From positions 310,001 through 374,000 of the forward strand of contig NZ_CP051144.1 in NCBI RefSeq assembly GCF_012317385.1: DNA of 64,000 bases. The letters run 5' to 3'. This DNA comes from Romboutsia sp. CE17 (lineage in GTDB: Bacteria > Bacillota > Clostridia > Peptostreptococcales > Peptostreptococcaceae). Made by a program: the position numbers and the translations under genes. Below the pieces are notes generated by a model, which saw only the letters and a list, made by a program, of their open reading frames with translations, did no database searches and was not told the origin of the DNA. Positions 34,896 to 42,617 of the stretch are shown here, one piece after another (the stretch's first letter is position 1; each line of letters opens with the position of its first letter).

Positions 34896-35594
34896 TTAAG
34901 AAATAATCTTTTCATCATCTGCTTTTTTACTTAAAATACTTTTTATATAATTTATATCATCTATAATATATCTATGCTTAACTTCTGTTCCATCAAACTT
35001 ACATAGTTTAAATGCAATATCCATGCAATAGCCTAGTCCAAATGCACTTATAACAGTTCCAATTCCAACTGTACCACCTAAAAAATATCCAACAATAAGT
35101 GCCAGAACTTCCATTGTACCTCTTATAAGAGTCAATGATTTTCCAGTTTTTCTTTGAATAGCAACCATCATACCATCTCTAGGACCACTTCCAAATCCTG
35201 CACCTAAGTAAAATACACAACCAATTCCAAGTATAAACATACCTAGAATCATCATAATAATCCCCATAATAAAACTATTAGCAATAGGAACTAAATTATT
35301 TAACATAAGTACATCCATAAGTATACCAACAAGAACCATGTTTATAATAGTTCCCCACCCTACATTTTCACCAAGAACTATATTAGCAATAACGACTAAA
35401 GTTCCAATTAAAATACTAGCTTTACCCATAGTCATTCCTGTCATGTTATATATTCCTTCATGTAAAACATCCCAAGGCGATAAACCTAACTTAGCATTTA
35501 TGGTCATAACTATGCCTAATGCACAAAGGCAAAATCCAAATATCATTTTTGAAAATTTAATTAATGTTAGTTTCAAAACATTCATCTCCCCCAT
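34896..35594 (-). CDS. YczE-like integral membrane protein
   Basis: The 232-residue protein has about five membrane helices and the YczE/YitT-like signature CALGIVMTINAKLGLSPWDVLHEGI. LGAGFGSGPRDGMMVAIQRKTG follows later. The family has no known transport substrate. The C-terminal 40 residues are cytoplasmic and charged. ATG at 35594 (MGEMNV) is used. A GGGGGAG lies within the first codons, too close to serve the second ATG well, so the start is slightly uncertain. A different YitT-type protein is at 45044. Confidence 0.8.
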   Translation of the reverse strand: MGEMNVLKLTLIKFSKMIFGFCLCALGIVMTINAKLGLSPWDVLHEGIYNMTGMTMGKASILIGTLVVIANIVLGENVGWGTIINMVLVGILMDVLMLNNLVPIANSFIMGIIMMILGMFILGIGCVFYLGAGFGSGPRDGMMVAIQRKTGKSLTLIRGTMEVLALIVGYFLGGTVGIGTVISAFGLGYCMDIAFKLCKFDGTEVKHRYIIDDINYIKSILSKKADDEKIIS

Positions 35595-35804
35595 ATAAAA
35601 CTCTTACATTTTAAAGAATAACATACCAAAGTGTATAATTTCTACTTATTATATAATAATATTGAAAATATAAAATTACTTATTTTTTATTATTTTTAAT
35701 AGAATAAAATTATGATAGAAAATTAGAAGATTAAAAACTCTACGATTAGTTTATTGAAGAATTTTTGAAAATAATTTAAATTAGTATTAAGAGGTGAAGT
35801 CAAC

Positions 35805-36389
35805 ATGGATTGTAAGAAGATTGGGAAGCTGATACTTGAACTTAGAAAAGATAAAAATATGACTCAAAAGCAATTAGCTGATTTAATGAATATAAGTGAT
35901 AAAACCATAAGTAAGTGGGAAAGAGGTTTAGGTTGTCCAGATATATCTTTATTGCCAGATTTAGCACAAATACTAGGCGTAAATGTAGATAAAATATTAG
36001 AAGGTGAAATTAATTCAAATGAATTAGCAGGAGGAAATATGAATAAAATAAAATTTTATGTTTGTCCACAATGTAATAATTTAGTAACTTCAACAGGAGA
36101 AATTGATATAAGTTGTTGTGGAAAAAAAATAGAAGCATTATCAGCTTCAAAGGCAGATGATAATCATAAACTTAATATAGAGCCAGTAGAAGATGAACTA
36201 TATATAACTAGTAATCATGATATGAAAAAGGACCATTATATTTCCTTTGTAGCGTATGTAAAAGGTGATAGAGTTCTTATTGTAAAACAATATCCAGAGT
36301 GGAATTTGCAAGTTAGGTTTAGAAAACAAGGTCATGGTAAATTATATTTTTACTGTGTAAATCATGGTTTATATTATCAAATAATATAA
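35805..36389 (+). CDS. XRE-family regulator fused to a desulfoferrodoxin/superoxide reductase-like module
   Basis: The 194-residue protein starts with an XRE helix-turn-helix (about 3-66; MTQKQLADLMNISDKTISKWERG). The rest matches desulfoferrodoxin. A desulforedoxin-type FeS4 centre has Cys87, Cys90, Cys104 and Cys105 (CPQC...CC). A superoxide reductase domain keeps the full His4Cys1 iron set: His121 in NHKLNIEPVED, His138 and His144 in NHDMKKDHYISF, Cys184 and His187 in YFYCVNHGLYY. I infer a redox-responsive regulator, or a regulator that also reduces superoxide. AGAGGTGA precedes the ATG. It is monocistronic with a strong terminator. Domain calls are by motif; function is inference. Confidence 0.85.
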   Translation: MDCKKIGKLILELRKDKNMTQKQLADLMNISDKTISKWERGLGCPDISLLPDLAQILGVNVDKILEGEINSNELAGGNMNKIKFYVCPQCNNLVTSTGEIDISCCGKKIEALSASKADDNHKLNIEPVEDELYITSNHDMKKDHYISFVAYVKGDRVLIVKQYPEWNLQVRFRKQGHGKLYFYCVNHGLYYQII

Positions 36390-36415
36390 GTTTATTAATA
36401 TATGCTTAAGGCTTA

Positions 36416-36474
36416 AATACAATGTACTCTAAATTAAGGATTTTAATAGTCTATTTAGAGTACATTGTATTTTA
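36416..36474 (+). terminator. Terminator of the HTH-superoxide reductase gene
   Basis: AATACAATGTACTCTAAAT pairs perfectly with its complement at 36452-36470 and ends in TTTT. Confidence 0.85.
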
Positions 36475-36493
36475 TCAGTAATAATTTAATATA

Positions 36494-36533
36494 AAGAAAA
36501 TGTTTGCCAATTAAAAAATATTATGTATATAAT
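36494..36533 (+). promoter_or_regulatory. Promoter of pfkB-type kinase overlapped by a CcpA (cre) site
   Basis: AAGAAAATGTTTGCCA (36494-36509) matches the clostridial cre consensus RRGAAAANGTTTTCWW at 14 of 16 positions. It overlaps the -35 (TTGCCA, 36504-36509) of a promoter whose TATAAT is 18 bases on (36528-36533). Bound CcpA would block RNA polymerase. Confidence 0.6.
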
Positions 36534-36574
36534 ATTGATTAAGAAAATGTGAACTTCTAAAGGGGGAAATATAT

Positions 36575-37516
36575 ATGATTACTGTATTAACATTTAATCC
36601 ATCTATTGATAGGATGTATAAGGTAAGTAAGATAAATATAGGGGAAGTACAAAGAGTTATAGATACAAATTCAACAGCAGGGGGAAAGGGAATAAACGTA
36701 ACAAAAGTATGTAAAATATTAGGTGAAGAACCATTAGCAATGGGATTTTTAGGTGGTTTTAATGGGGAATACATAAGAAATGAGCTTAATAGGTTAGAAA
36801 TAAAAAGCAAATTTACATCTATAAAACAAGAGACAAGAAACTGCCTAAATATAATTGATGAAAATTCAAATAGCACAGAGTTCTTAGAGAAAGGACCAGT
36901 TATAGATGCAGAGGATTTAACAAATTTTGAAGCTGATTTAGAAAGTGTATTAGACAAAACTAAAATACTAGTTGCATCAGGTAGTTACTGCCAAAATATG
37001 CCTATTGATTATTATAAAATTATTGGTGAAATATGTGAAAAGCGTGATATAAAATTCATACTAGATACATCTGGAGATGGATTAAAAGTTGCATTAGAAT
37101 CAAAACCATATTTGATAAAGCCAAATGCGGATGAAATTAAGCAATTATTAAATATAAATGTAGAATCTCAAGAAGAAATAATATCTGCAGGAAAAGAATT
37201 ACTTAAAATGGGAGCAAAAAATGTATGCATATCTTTAGGTAAAAATGGGATGATTTATATAAATAACGATGGAGTGTATGAAGTAAAAGTTCCTAAAATA
37301 GATACAGTAAATAGCGTTGGAAGTGGAGATAGCACAATTGCAGGATTTAGTGTAGGAATATTAAGAGGGTACGATACTATAGAACTATTAAAATTAGCTA
37401 ATGCATGTGGTATTAGTAATGCTCTTCATATAGAAACTGGATTTGTAAAATTAGATGAGGTTGAAAAATTATCAGAAAAAGTTCAAGTTAAGAAATTAGA
37501 ATGTATTGCGAATTAA
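36575..37516 (+). CDS. PfkB-family hexose-phosphate kinase (tagatose-6-P / fructose-1-P kinase type)
   Basis: The 313-residue protein has the PfkB signature 1 in STAGGKGINVTKV, the helix KPNADEIKQLL and signature 2 in NSVGSGDSTIAGFSVG, whose Asp is the catalytic base. The N-terminus ITVLTFNPSIDRMY is shared by FruK and LacC. Sequence does not separate fructose-1-P from tagatose-6-P. The nearby AgaS and tagatose-bisphosphate aldolase genes favour tagatose-6-phosphate to tagatose-1,6-bisphosphate. No PTS gene or FruR is adjacent. AGGGGGAAA precedes the ATG. It has its own promoter with a cre site and its own terminator. Confidence 0.88.
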   Translation: MITVLTFNPSIDRMYKVSKINIGEVQRVIDTNSTAGGKGINVTKVCKILGEEPLAMGFLGGFNGEYIRNELNRLEIKSKFTSIKQETRNCLNIIDENSNSTEFLEKGPVIDAEDLTNFEADLESVLDKTKILVASGSYCQNMPIDYYKIIGEICEKRDIKFILDTSGDGLKVALESKPYLIKPNADEIKQLLNINVESQEEIISAGKELLKMGAKNVCISLGKNGMIYINNDGVYEVKVPKIDTVNSVGSGDSTIAGFSVGILRGYDTIELLKLANACGISNALHIETGFVKLDEVEKLSEKVQVKKLECIAN

Positions 37517-37524
37517 TATAAATA

Positions 37525-37572
37525 AAAAGCCATCATAAGTAAGGTTTAAATAATAACTTATGATGGCTTTTT
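37525..37572 (+). terminator. Terminator of the PfkB-type kinase gene
   Basis: AAAAGCCATCATAAGT pairs with ACTTATGATGGCTTTT, followed by more T. Confidence 0.9.
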
Positions 37573-37672
37573 TAGAGAGTATTTTCAATGTGTCATTATA
37601 TTTGTACAACCGTTGTAACTTTAAAAATAATAATTATAAAAATTTATGATAAAATAAAATTATTATTTTATG

Positions 37673-37721
37673 TTGACAATAACTGGAAAGTATTTTATAT
37701 TGAAAATGTGGTAGTAACCAC
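37673..37721 (+). promoter_or_regulatory. Promoter and GntR-type operator of the gntR gene
   Basis: TTGACA-17-TATATT (37673-37678, 37696-37701) is followed at the start point by GTGGT-AGTA-ACCAC (37708-37721). A related site, TGGT-TATA-ACC, lies at 38503-38513 before agaS. Both fit the TGGTnnnnACC core of HutC-subfamily regulators. Confidence 0.65.
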
Positions 37722-37741
37722 TTAGAGAGGACTAAAATTTT

Positions 37742-38467
37742 ATGATAAATAGAAATGATAAGAGACCCATATACGATCAATTAGTAGAAATCTTAAGATC
37801 AAAGATTGAAAATGAGATGTATCCTAATGAAAAAATGCTATCAGAAAGAGGTATATGTGAACAATATGGAGTTAGTCGTACAACTGTTAGGCTTGCTATG
37901 GCAGAACTAGAACATATGGGATATATATACAAAAGACATGGAAAAGGAACTTTTGTAGCAGCGCTAAATAAAAATCCACAAAATCTTATGGATAGCTATA
38001 GTTTTACTGACCATATGAAAGAACAAGGCAAAAATCCAAGTACAAAAGTGTTATCTTTTGAAGTTTTAGAAAGCACAAATTATTTTGCAGAAAATTTAGG
38101 TATAACACCTGGTGAAAAAATGATAAAGATTACAAGACTAAGACTAGCAGATGAATTACCAATGATGTTAGAAAGAACATACTTGCCAATGAAGGAGTTT
38201 GCAGGACTAACAGAAGAGCTTGTTTCAAAAAAACCACTGTATGAAATATTTAGAGATAACTATAAAGAAGTAATAAAGGTAGCAGATGAGGAATTCTCAG
38301 CAGGTTTACTATCGGATAAAGAAGCAAAGTTATTAGGTGTTCCAGTAGATTCGGCTTGCTTAAAACTACTTAGAACCACTTATAATAAAGATAACAGAGT
38401 TATAGAATTTACTTTAAGTGTTGCTAGAAGTGATAAGTTTGTATATAAAATAAGGCATATTAGATAA
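37742..38467 (+). CDS. agaR: GntR-family (HutC subfamily) transcriptional regulator
   Basis: The 241-residue protein has an N-terminal winged helix (about 5-72; RPIYDQLVEILRSKIENEMYPNEKMLSERGICEQYGVSRTTVRLAM, split here by the RGxxEQYGVSR core). The UTRA effector domain follows (about 90-235; PSTKVLSFEVLE, ERTYLPMKEFAGL). UTRA domains bind sugar phosphates. Close relatives control GlcNAc, GalNAc or tagatose genes. It precedes agaS and kbaY, and a matching operator lies before each unit, so it likely represses itself and the galactosamine genes. The symbol agaR is given by context. The ATG follows GAGAGGAC. Confidence 0.88.
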   Translation: MINRNDKRPIYDQLVEILRSKIENEMYPNEKMLSERGICEQYGVSRTTVRLAMAELEHMGYIYKRHGKGTFVAALNKNPQNLMDSYSFTDHMKEQGKNPSTKVLSFEVLESTNYFAENLGITPGEKMIKITRLRLADELPMMLERTYLPMKEFAGLTEELVSKKPLYEIFRDNYKEVIKVADEEFSAGLLSDKEAKLLGVPVDSACLKLLRTTYNKDNRVIEFTLSVARSDKFVYKIRHIR

Positions 38468-38493
38468 GAATCTTTCAAAAGATTCTTTTATTT
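38466..38493 (+). terminator. Terminator of the gntR gene
   Basis: AGAATCTTT / AAAGATTCT forms a 9-bp stem with a tiny loop, followed by TTTATTT. It may be leaky, since no clear promoter of agaS is visible behind it. Confidence 0.7.
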
Positions 38494-38502
38494 AAACTCA
38501 AC

Positions 38503-38513
38503 TGGTTATAACC
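38503..38513. promoter_or_regulatory. Second TGGTnnnnACC operator, before agaS
   Basis: ACTGGT-TATA-ACCTT shares the TGGTnnnnACC core with the site at the gntR start point. It lies between the gntR terminator and the agaS RBS. Confidence 0.5.
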
Positions 38514-38565
38514 TTATTACCAATGTGATTAATAATAAAATTTAAATATAAAAGGGGAGAATAAA

Positions 38566-39732
38566 ATGTTTAATTTTGAAGATCAAAGATTAAAAGAATT
38601 AGGGGCAATAATAACTACAAAAGAAATAAAGCAACAGCCTAAATTATGGGAAGAAACGTATGAAATATATAAAGAGCATAAAGATAGTATAAATAGATTT
38701 ATAGAAAATATAGGTAAAAAGCATGGACAATTTAGAATAATATTTACAGGAGCAGGTACTTCAGCATATGTTGGAAATACAATACTTCCGTATATTAAGA
38801 AAAAATCAGATATAAGAAAACATATAATAGAATCAATAGCTACAACAAATTTAGTATCTAATCCATATGACTTCTTTGTGGAAGATGTACCAACATTATT
38901 AGTATCATTTGCAAGAAGTGGTAATAGTCCAGAAAGTATAGCTGCAGTAAACTTAGGAAGCCAAATAGTAAAAGATTTTTATCATTTAGCAATAACTTGT
39001 GCTCCAAAAGGAAAACTTGCACAAATGACTAAGAATGATGAACATAACTACTTACTATTAATGCCATCTGATTCAAATGATCAAGGTTTTGCCATGACAG
39101 GAAGTTTCTCATGTATGATGCTATCAGCAATGTTAATTTTCGATAATATAGATGAAGATGTAGAAAAATCATATATAGATGCAATAATAGAAATGGGTGA
39201 AAATGTTATAAATCGTGAAGATGAAATTGAAAAATTAATAGATACAGAATTTAATAGAGTTGTTTACTTAGGTTCAGGAAGCCTTTGTGGATTAACTCAA
39301 GAAGCTCAACTTAAGTTATTAGAGCTTACAGCAGGAAAGATAGCTACAGGTTATGATTCACCAATGGGATTTAGACATGGTCCAAAGTCTTTTGTAGATG
39401 AAAATACAATAGTATTTGTTTTCGTTTCTAATGATGAATACACAAGAAAATATGATTTAGATGTTTTAGAAGAAATAAATGAAGATAAAATAGCTAAGCT
39501 AACTTTAGGAATATGTGTTAATAAGGAGCAAAATTTCTCAGGGAATATATTTGATTTTGATGGAAAATATGCTAGTTTACCAGATTTATACTTAGCATTC
39601 CCATATATATTATTTGCTCAAACAGTTTCTCTACTAACTTCAGTTAAAGTTGGGAACACACCAGATACTCCATCTCCATCTGGAACTGTAAATAGAGTTG
39701 TAAAAGGCGTAACTATACATCCATATCAATAA
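38566..39732 (+). CDS. agaS: AgaS-type SIS-domain sugar isomerase/deaminase
   Basis: The 388-residue protein has two SIS domains. The first has FTGAGTSAYVGNTILPY and SFARSGNSPES. The second has YLGSGSLCGLTQEAQLKLLELTAGKIATGYDSPMGFRHGPKSFVDE, where the RHGPK block is typical of AgaS/GlmS-like enzymes. AgaS converts galactosamine-6-phosphate to tagatose-6-phosphate and ammonia. The next gene encodes the aldolase that finishes the path and the PfkB kinase upstream supplies the middle step. AGGGGAGA precedes the ATG. A deacetylase (AgaA) and a PTS would be needed for GalNAc but are not in this window. Confidence 0.93.
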   Translation: MFNFEDQRLKELGAIITTKEIKQQPKLWEETYEIYKEHKDSINRFIENIGKKHGQFRIIFTGAGTSAYVGNTILPYIKKKSDIRKHIIESIATTNLVSNPYDFFVEDVPTLLVSFARSGNSPESIAAVNLGSQIVKDFYHLAITCAPKGKLAQMTKNDEHNYLLLMPSDSNDQGFAMTGSFSCMMLSAMLIFDNIDEDVEKSYIDAIIEMGENVINREDEIEKLIDTEFNRVVYLGSGSLCGLTQEAQLKLLELTAGKIATGYDSPMGFRHGPKSFVDENTIVFVFVSNDEYTRKYDLDVLEEINEDKIAKLTLGICVNKEQNFSGNIFDFDGKYASLPDLYLAFPYILFAQTVSLLTSVKVGNTPDTPSPSGTVNRVVKGVTIHPYQ

Positions 39733-39785
39733 TACTAAAAAGCTTTATCTAAAAATATAAAATTAAACATTAGGGGGAGAATGAA

Positions 39786-40640
39786 ATGGCATTAGTAACA
39801 ACTACTGAATTACTTAAAAATGCTCAAGAGGGACATTACGCAATAGGAGCATTTAACGTAGAAAACATGGAAATGGTAATGGCAGTGATATCAGCTGCAG
39901 AAGAATTGCAAGCTCCAGTTATACTACAAACAACTCCATCAACTATTAAATATGCAGGATTAGATTATTACTTAGCAAATGCTAAGGTAGCTGCAGAAAG
40001 AGCATCTGTGCCAGTAGCTATGCATCTTGATCATGGTTCAAGCTTTGATTTAGCAATGAAAGCTTTAAGGGTAGGGTATACTTCAATAATGATTGATGGA
40101 TCACATGAGAGTTATGAAGATAATATAGCCTTATCTAAAGCAGTAGTAGATGCATGTAGTCCATCTCAAATACCTGTTGAAGCAGAACTTGGTAAAGTTG
40201 GAGGGAAAGAAGATGACTTAGATGGAGGAGAAGGAAGTGCATATACAGATCCAATTGAGGCGAAGATATTTGTTGAAAGAACAGGTGTATCTTCTTTAGC
40301 AGTAGCTATAGGAACTGCTCATGGATTATACAAAGGGGAACCTAAGCTTGACTTAGAAAGACTATCAGAAATAAGAGAAGTTGTTTCAGTACCATTAGTG
40401 TTACATGGCGGTTCTGGAATTCCTGATGAAACAATAATAGAATCAATCAAAAGAGGTATATGTAAAGTAAATTATGCAACTGAGTTACGTATAGCTTATA
40501 GTGAAGGTGTTAAGAAAGTATTAAATGAAAATCCTGAAACTATAGATCCGAAAAAATATGGTGCTGAAGGATTGAAATGTGTAAAAGAATTTGTAAAAGA
40601 TAAGATAATGGTATGTGGATGTAATCAAAAAGCGAGATAA
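39786..40640 (+). CDS. kbaY: Class II tagatose/fructose-bisphosphate aldolase (KbaY/GatY type)
   Basis: The 284-residue zinc aldolase has the family blocks. MHLDHGSSFDLAMKAL holds a zinc His and the catalytic Asp; DGSHESYEDNI, AIGTAHGLYKGEPKLD and LHGGSGIPDE bring further zinc ligands and the phosphate loop. KVNYATELR completes the set. The length and GTAHG form fit KbaY/GatY. It splits tagatose-1,6-bisphosphate into glyceraldehyde-3-P and dihydroxyacetone-P. It follows agaS by about 50 bases after AGGGGGAGA. A fructose-bisphosphate role is possible, but the context favours tagatose. Confidence 0.9.
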   Translation: MALVTTTELLKNAQEGHYAIGAFNVENMEMVMAVISAAEELQAPVILQTTPSTIKYAGLDYYLANAKVAAERASVPVAMHLDHGSSFDLAMKALRVGYTSIMIDGSHESYEDNIALSKAVVDACSPSQIPVEAELGKVGGKEDDLDGGEGSAYTDPIEAKIFVERTGVSSLAVAIGTAHGLYKGEPKLDLERLSEIREVVSVPLVLHGGSGIPDETIIESIKRGICKVNYATELRIAYSEGVKKVLNENPETIDPKKYGAEGLKCVKEFVKDKIMVCGCNQKAR

Positions 40641-40725
40641 ACTGAAGCCATTTATAGAATAAAAGAAACTTACAAATCCATATATTGTAATAGTATTAAA
40701 ATATAAAATGAGGATGATTATAAAT

Positions 40726-40757
40726 AAAAAAGGGTGTAATAAATACACCCTTTTTTA
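40726..40757. terminator. Bidirectional terminator between kbaY and the exchanger gene
   Basis: AAAAAAGGGTGTA / TACACCCTTTTTT is a perfect 13-bp stem with a five-base loop. Confidence 0.92.
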
Positions 40758-41708
40758 TTATCTTATAATTGTATATATCATATATGCTATATATACAGCT
40801 ACGAATATAAATCCTTGCTTTTTAACAAGTGAATAATCTTTTTTCATGAATAAGTATAATAGAACTGTTATAGCTACCATAAAAATGACATCGATAAGAG
40901 CAAACATACTTATAGTTATAGGATATATAGTAGTAGCTAAACCTAAAACAAATAATATATTGAATATGTTAGAACCTATAACATTTCCAATTGCTATTTC
41001 AGTTTCTCCTTTTTTTATAGCAACAATAGATGTAACAAATTCAGGTAAAGATGTACCAACTGCTACTATAGTTAATCCAACTAAGTTAGCACTCATACCA
41101 AATGATGTAGCTATAGAAGTTGCTGAATTAACAACCATATCTCCACCAAGTACTATACCAACTATCCCAACTATACAAACTAATATAGTTTTTGGCATAG
41201 AGACTTCATCAGAAACCTCAATATCAGATGTTGCAGCAATTTCATCTGAATCGCTTTTATTACTAGATTTTTTAGCACTTTTAATAGTATCTATTAAGAA
41301 GTAAGTGAATAAAGCTAATAATATTACGCCTTCTATTCTACTAATTTTAAGATTTAATCCAAATAATAATAATAGAGTACTTACAATTATTAAGAAAGGA
41401 GCATCTTTCTTTATTGTATCTTTTTGAACTGGTAACTTAGCTATTATAGATGAAACGCCAAGAACCATAAGAATATTAAAGAAGTTTGATCCTACAACGT
41501 TAGCAACACTCATGTCGTTTTGACCTGCTAAAGAAGAAGTTATACTAACTGCGGCTTCTGGAGCAGATGTTCCCATAGCAACTATTGTAAGTCCTATAAT
41601 CATAGATGGAACGTTGAATTTTCTAGCTATAGAAGCTGCACCTTCAACGAAAATATCAGCACCTTTTATAAGGAAAATGAATCCGATAATTAAAATTAAA
41701 AATGACAT
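40758..41708 (-). CDS. Calcium/sodium antiporter (CaCA family, YrbG-like)
   Basis: The 316-residue protein has about ten membrane helices in two inverted halves. Each half has the alpha-repeat: GTSAPEAAVSITSSLAG with GSNFFNILMVLG, and GTSLPEFVTSIVAIKKG with GSNIFNILFVLG. These acidic/Ser-containing repeats form the ion-binding sites. A charged loop (KSAKKSSNKSDSDE) joins the halves. It exchanges Na+ for Ca2+ across the membrane. TTGGAGGG precedes the ATG on the minus strand. It is divergent from the Crp/Fnr gene. Confidence 0.94.
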   Translation of the reverse strand: MSFLILIIGFIFLIKGADIFVEGAASIARKFNVPSMIIGLTIVAMGTSAPEAAVSITSSLAGQNDMSVANVVGSNFFNILMVLGVSSIIAKLPVQKDTIKKDAPFLIIVSTLLLLFGLNLKISRIEGVILLALFTYFLIDTIKSAKKSSNKSDSDEIAATSDIEVSDEVSMPKTILVCIVGIVGIVLGGDMVVNSATSIATSFGMSANLVGLTIVAVGTSLPEFVTSIVAIKKGETEIAIGNVIGSNIFNILFVLGLATTIYPITISMFALIDVIFMVAITVLLYLFMKKDYSLVKKQGFIFVAVYIAYMIYTIIR

Positions 41709-41816
41709 ATAAATCCCTCCAAAGTATATTCAAAAAATAATTTCCTAATATAATAGAATACCATGTAAGATTTCTAATTACAATTAAAAATTAATATGAT
41801 AAAATAATTATTAAAG

Positions 41817-41861
41817 AGGACACATGTCCTTTTTAAGTTTTGAAATAGATATTAATATAAT
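41817..41861 (+). promoter_or_regulatory. Palindrome and promoter upstream of the Crp/Fnr gene
   Basis: AGGACA-CA-TGTCCT (41817-41830) lies upstream of TTAAGT-17-TATAAT (41833-41838, 41856-41861). The dyad centre falls about 44 bases before the expected start point, close to where Crp/Fnr activators bind, so self-activation is possible. The dyad also resembles a terminator, but no gene ends here. Confidence 0.5.
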
Positions 41862-41898
41862 AATAGAGCAATAATTTGTTCGATAGGAGAAAAAAGTT

Positions 41899-42588
41899 AT
41901 GCGAAACGACTTGATTTATAATCGTATAAAAAACGAAAAAGCAAAGGAATTTATAAAAAAAATACCTAAAGAGATAAAATATAATTGTAAGCTAAGAAAA
42001 ATTGAAAAAGACAAAATAATAGTATTAAAAGGAAATGATATACAAGATATATATATAAGTTGTGAAGGAAGTATGCAAGTACGAAATGAGTTTGATAATG
42101 GATTTATATATAGCTTTGCAACTGTAAATCCAATAGCTTATATAGGTGTAATGGAAGTTATGGCAAATAAGAAAAGCTATTCATCAACATTACAAGCAAG
42201 CACAGACTGTATAATTCTTGAAATTAAAAAAGATGATTTTATAAATTGGATTAATAAGGATCAAGAATTAACATTAGAAGTATTGCAGTTTGTTTCAAAA
42301 AGTATGTATGAACAATCTTTAAAAACTGGTGAAGTACTAGCATATCCGGCTATATGTATATTAATTAGTTACTTAATAAAAGTTTTTGAAAGCGAAGATG
42401 AAGATATTGTTTTACTTTCAAAGACAAGAGAAGAAATAGGATCAATACTAGGATTTTCGATAAGAACTATTAATAGAAATTTAAAATTATTAAAGGAAGA
42501 AAATTTAATCTCTGTAAGTCGAAAAGGTATAACTATAACTAAAGAACAATTTTATAAACTTATTGATAAGTTAGAAAAAGTTAAGTAA
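41899..42588 (+). CDS. Crp/Fnr-family transcriptional regulator
   Basis: The 229-residue protein has an N-terminal cyclic-nucleotide-binding-like beta barrel (about 25-130), a dimer helix and a C-terminal winged helix (about 160-225; SKTREEIGSILGFSIRTINRNLKLLKEENLI). It lacks the Cys set of the Fe-S Fnr sensors; I see only scattered Cys residues. The cAMP pocket is not conserved, so another ligand or redox signal is likely. It ends 29 bases before yjjI, so it is probably in the same operon and controls it. AGGAGAAAAAAG precedes the ATG. Confidence 0.88.
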   Translation: MRNDLIYNRIKNEKAKEFIKKIPKEIKYNCKLRKIEKDKIIVLKGNDIQDIYISCEGSMQVRNEFDNGFIYSFATVNPIAYIGVMEVMANKKSYSSTLQASTDCIILEIKKDDFINWINKDQELTLEVLQFVSKSMYEQSLKTGEVLAYPAICILISYLIKVFESEDEDIVLLSKTREEIGSILGFSIRTINRNLKLLKEENLISVSRKGITITKEQFYKLIDKLEKVK

Positions 42589-42617
42589 TTACAAAAACAA
42601 GATCTGGGGGGAACAAA

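Noticed and set aside
35338-35598. Plus-strand frame opposite the YczE-like gene
   Set aside because: Antisense shadow of conserved membrane helices.
41811-41835. Intrinsic terminator at AGGACA/TGTCCT
   Set aside because: It lies between two divergent genes, so no transcript needs to end there; position fits an operator better, though a terminator cannot be fully excluded.
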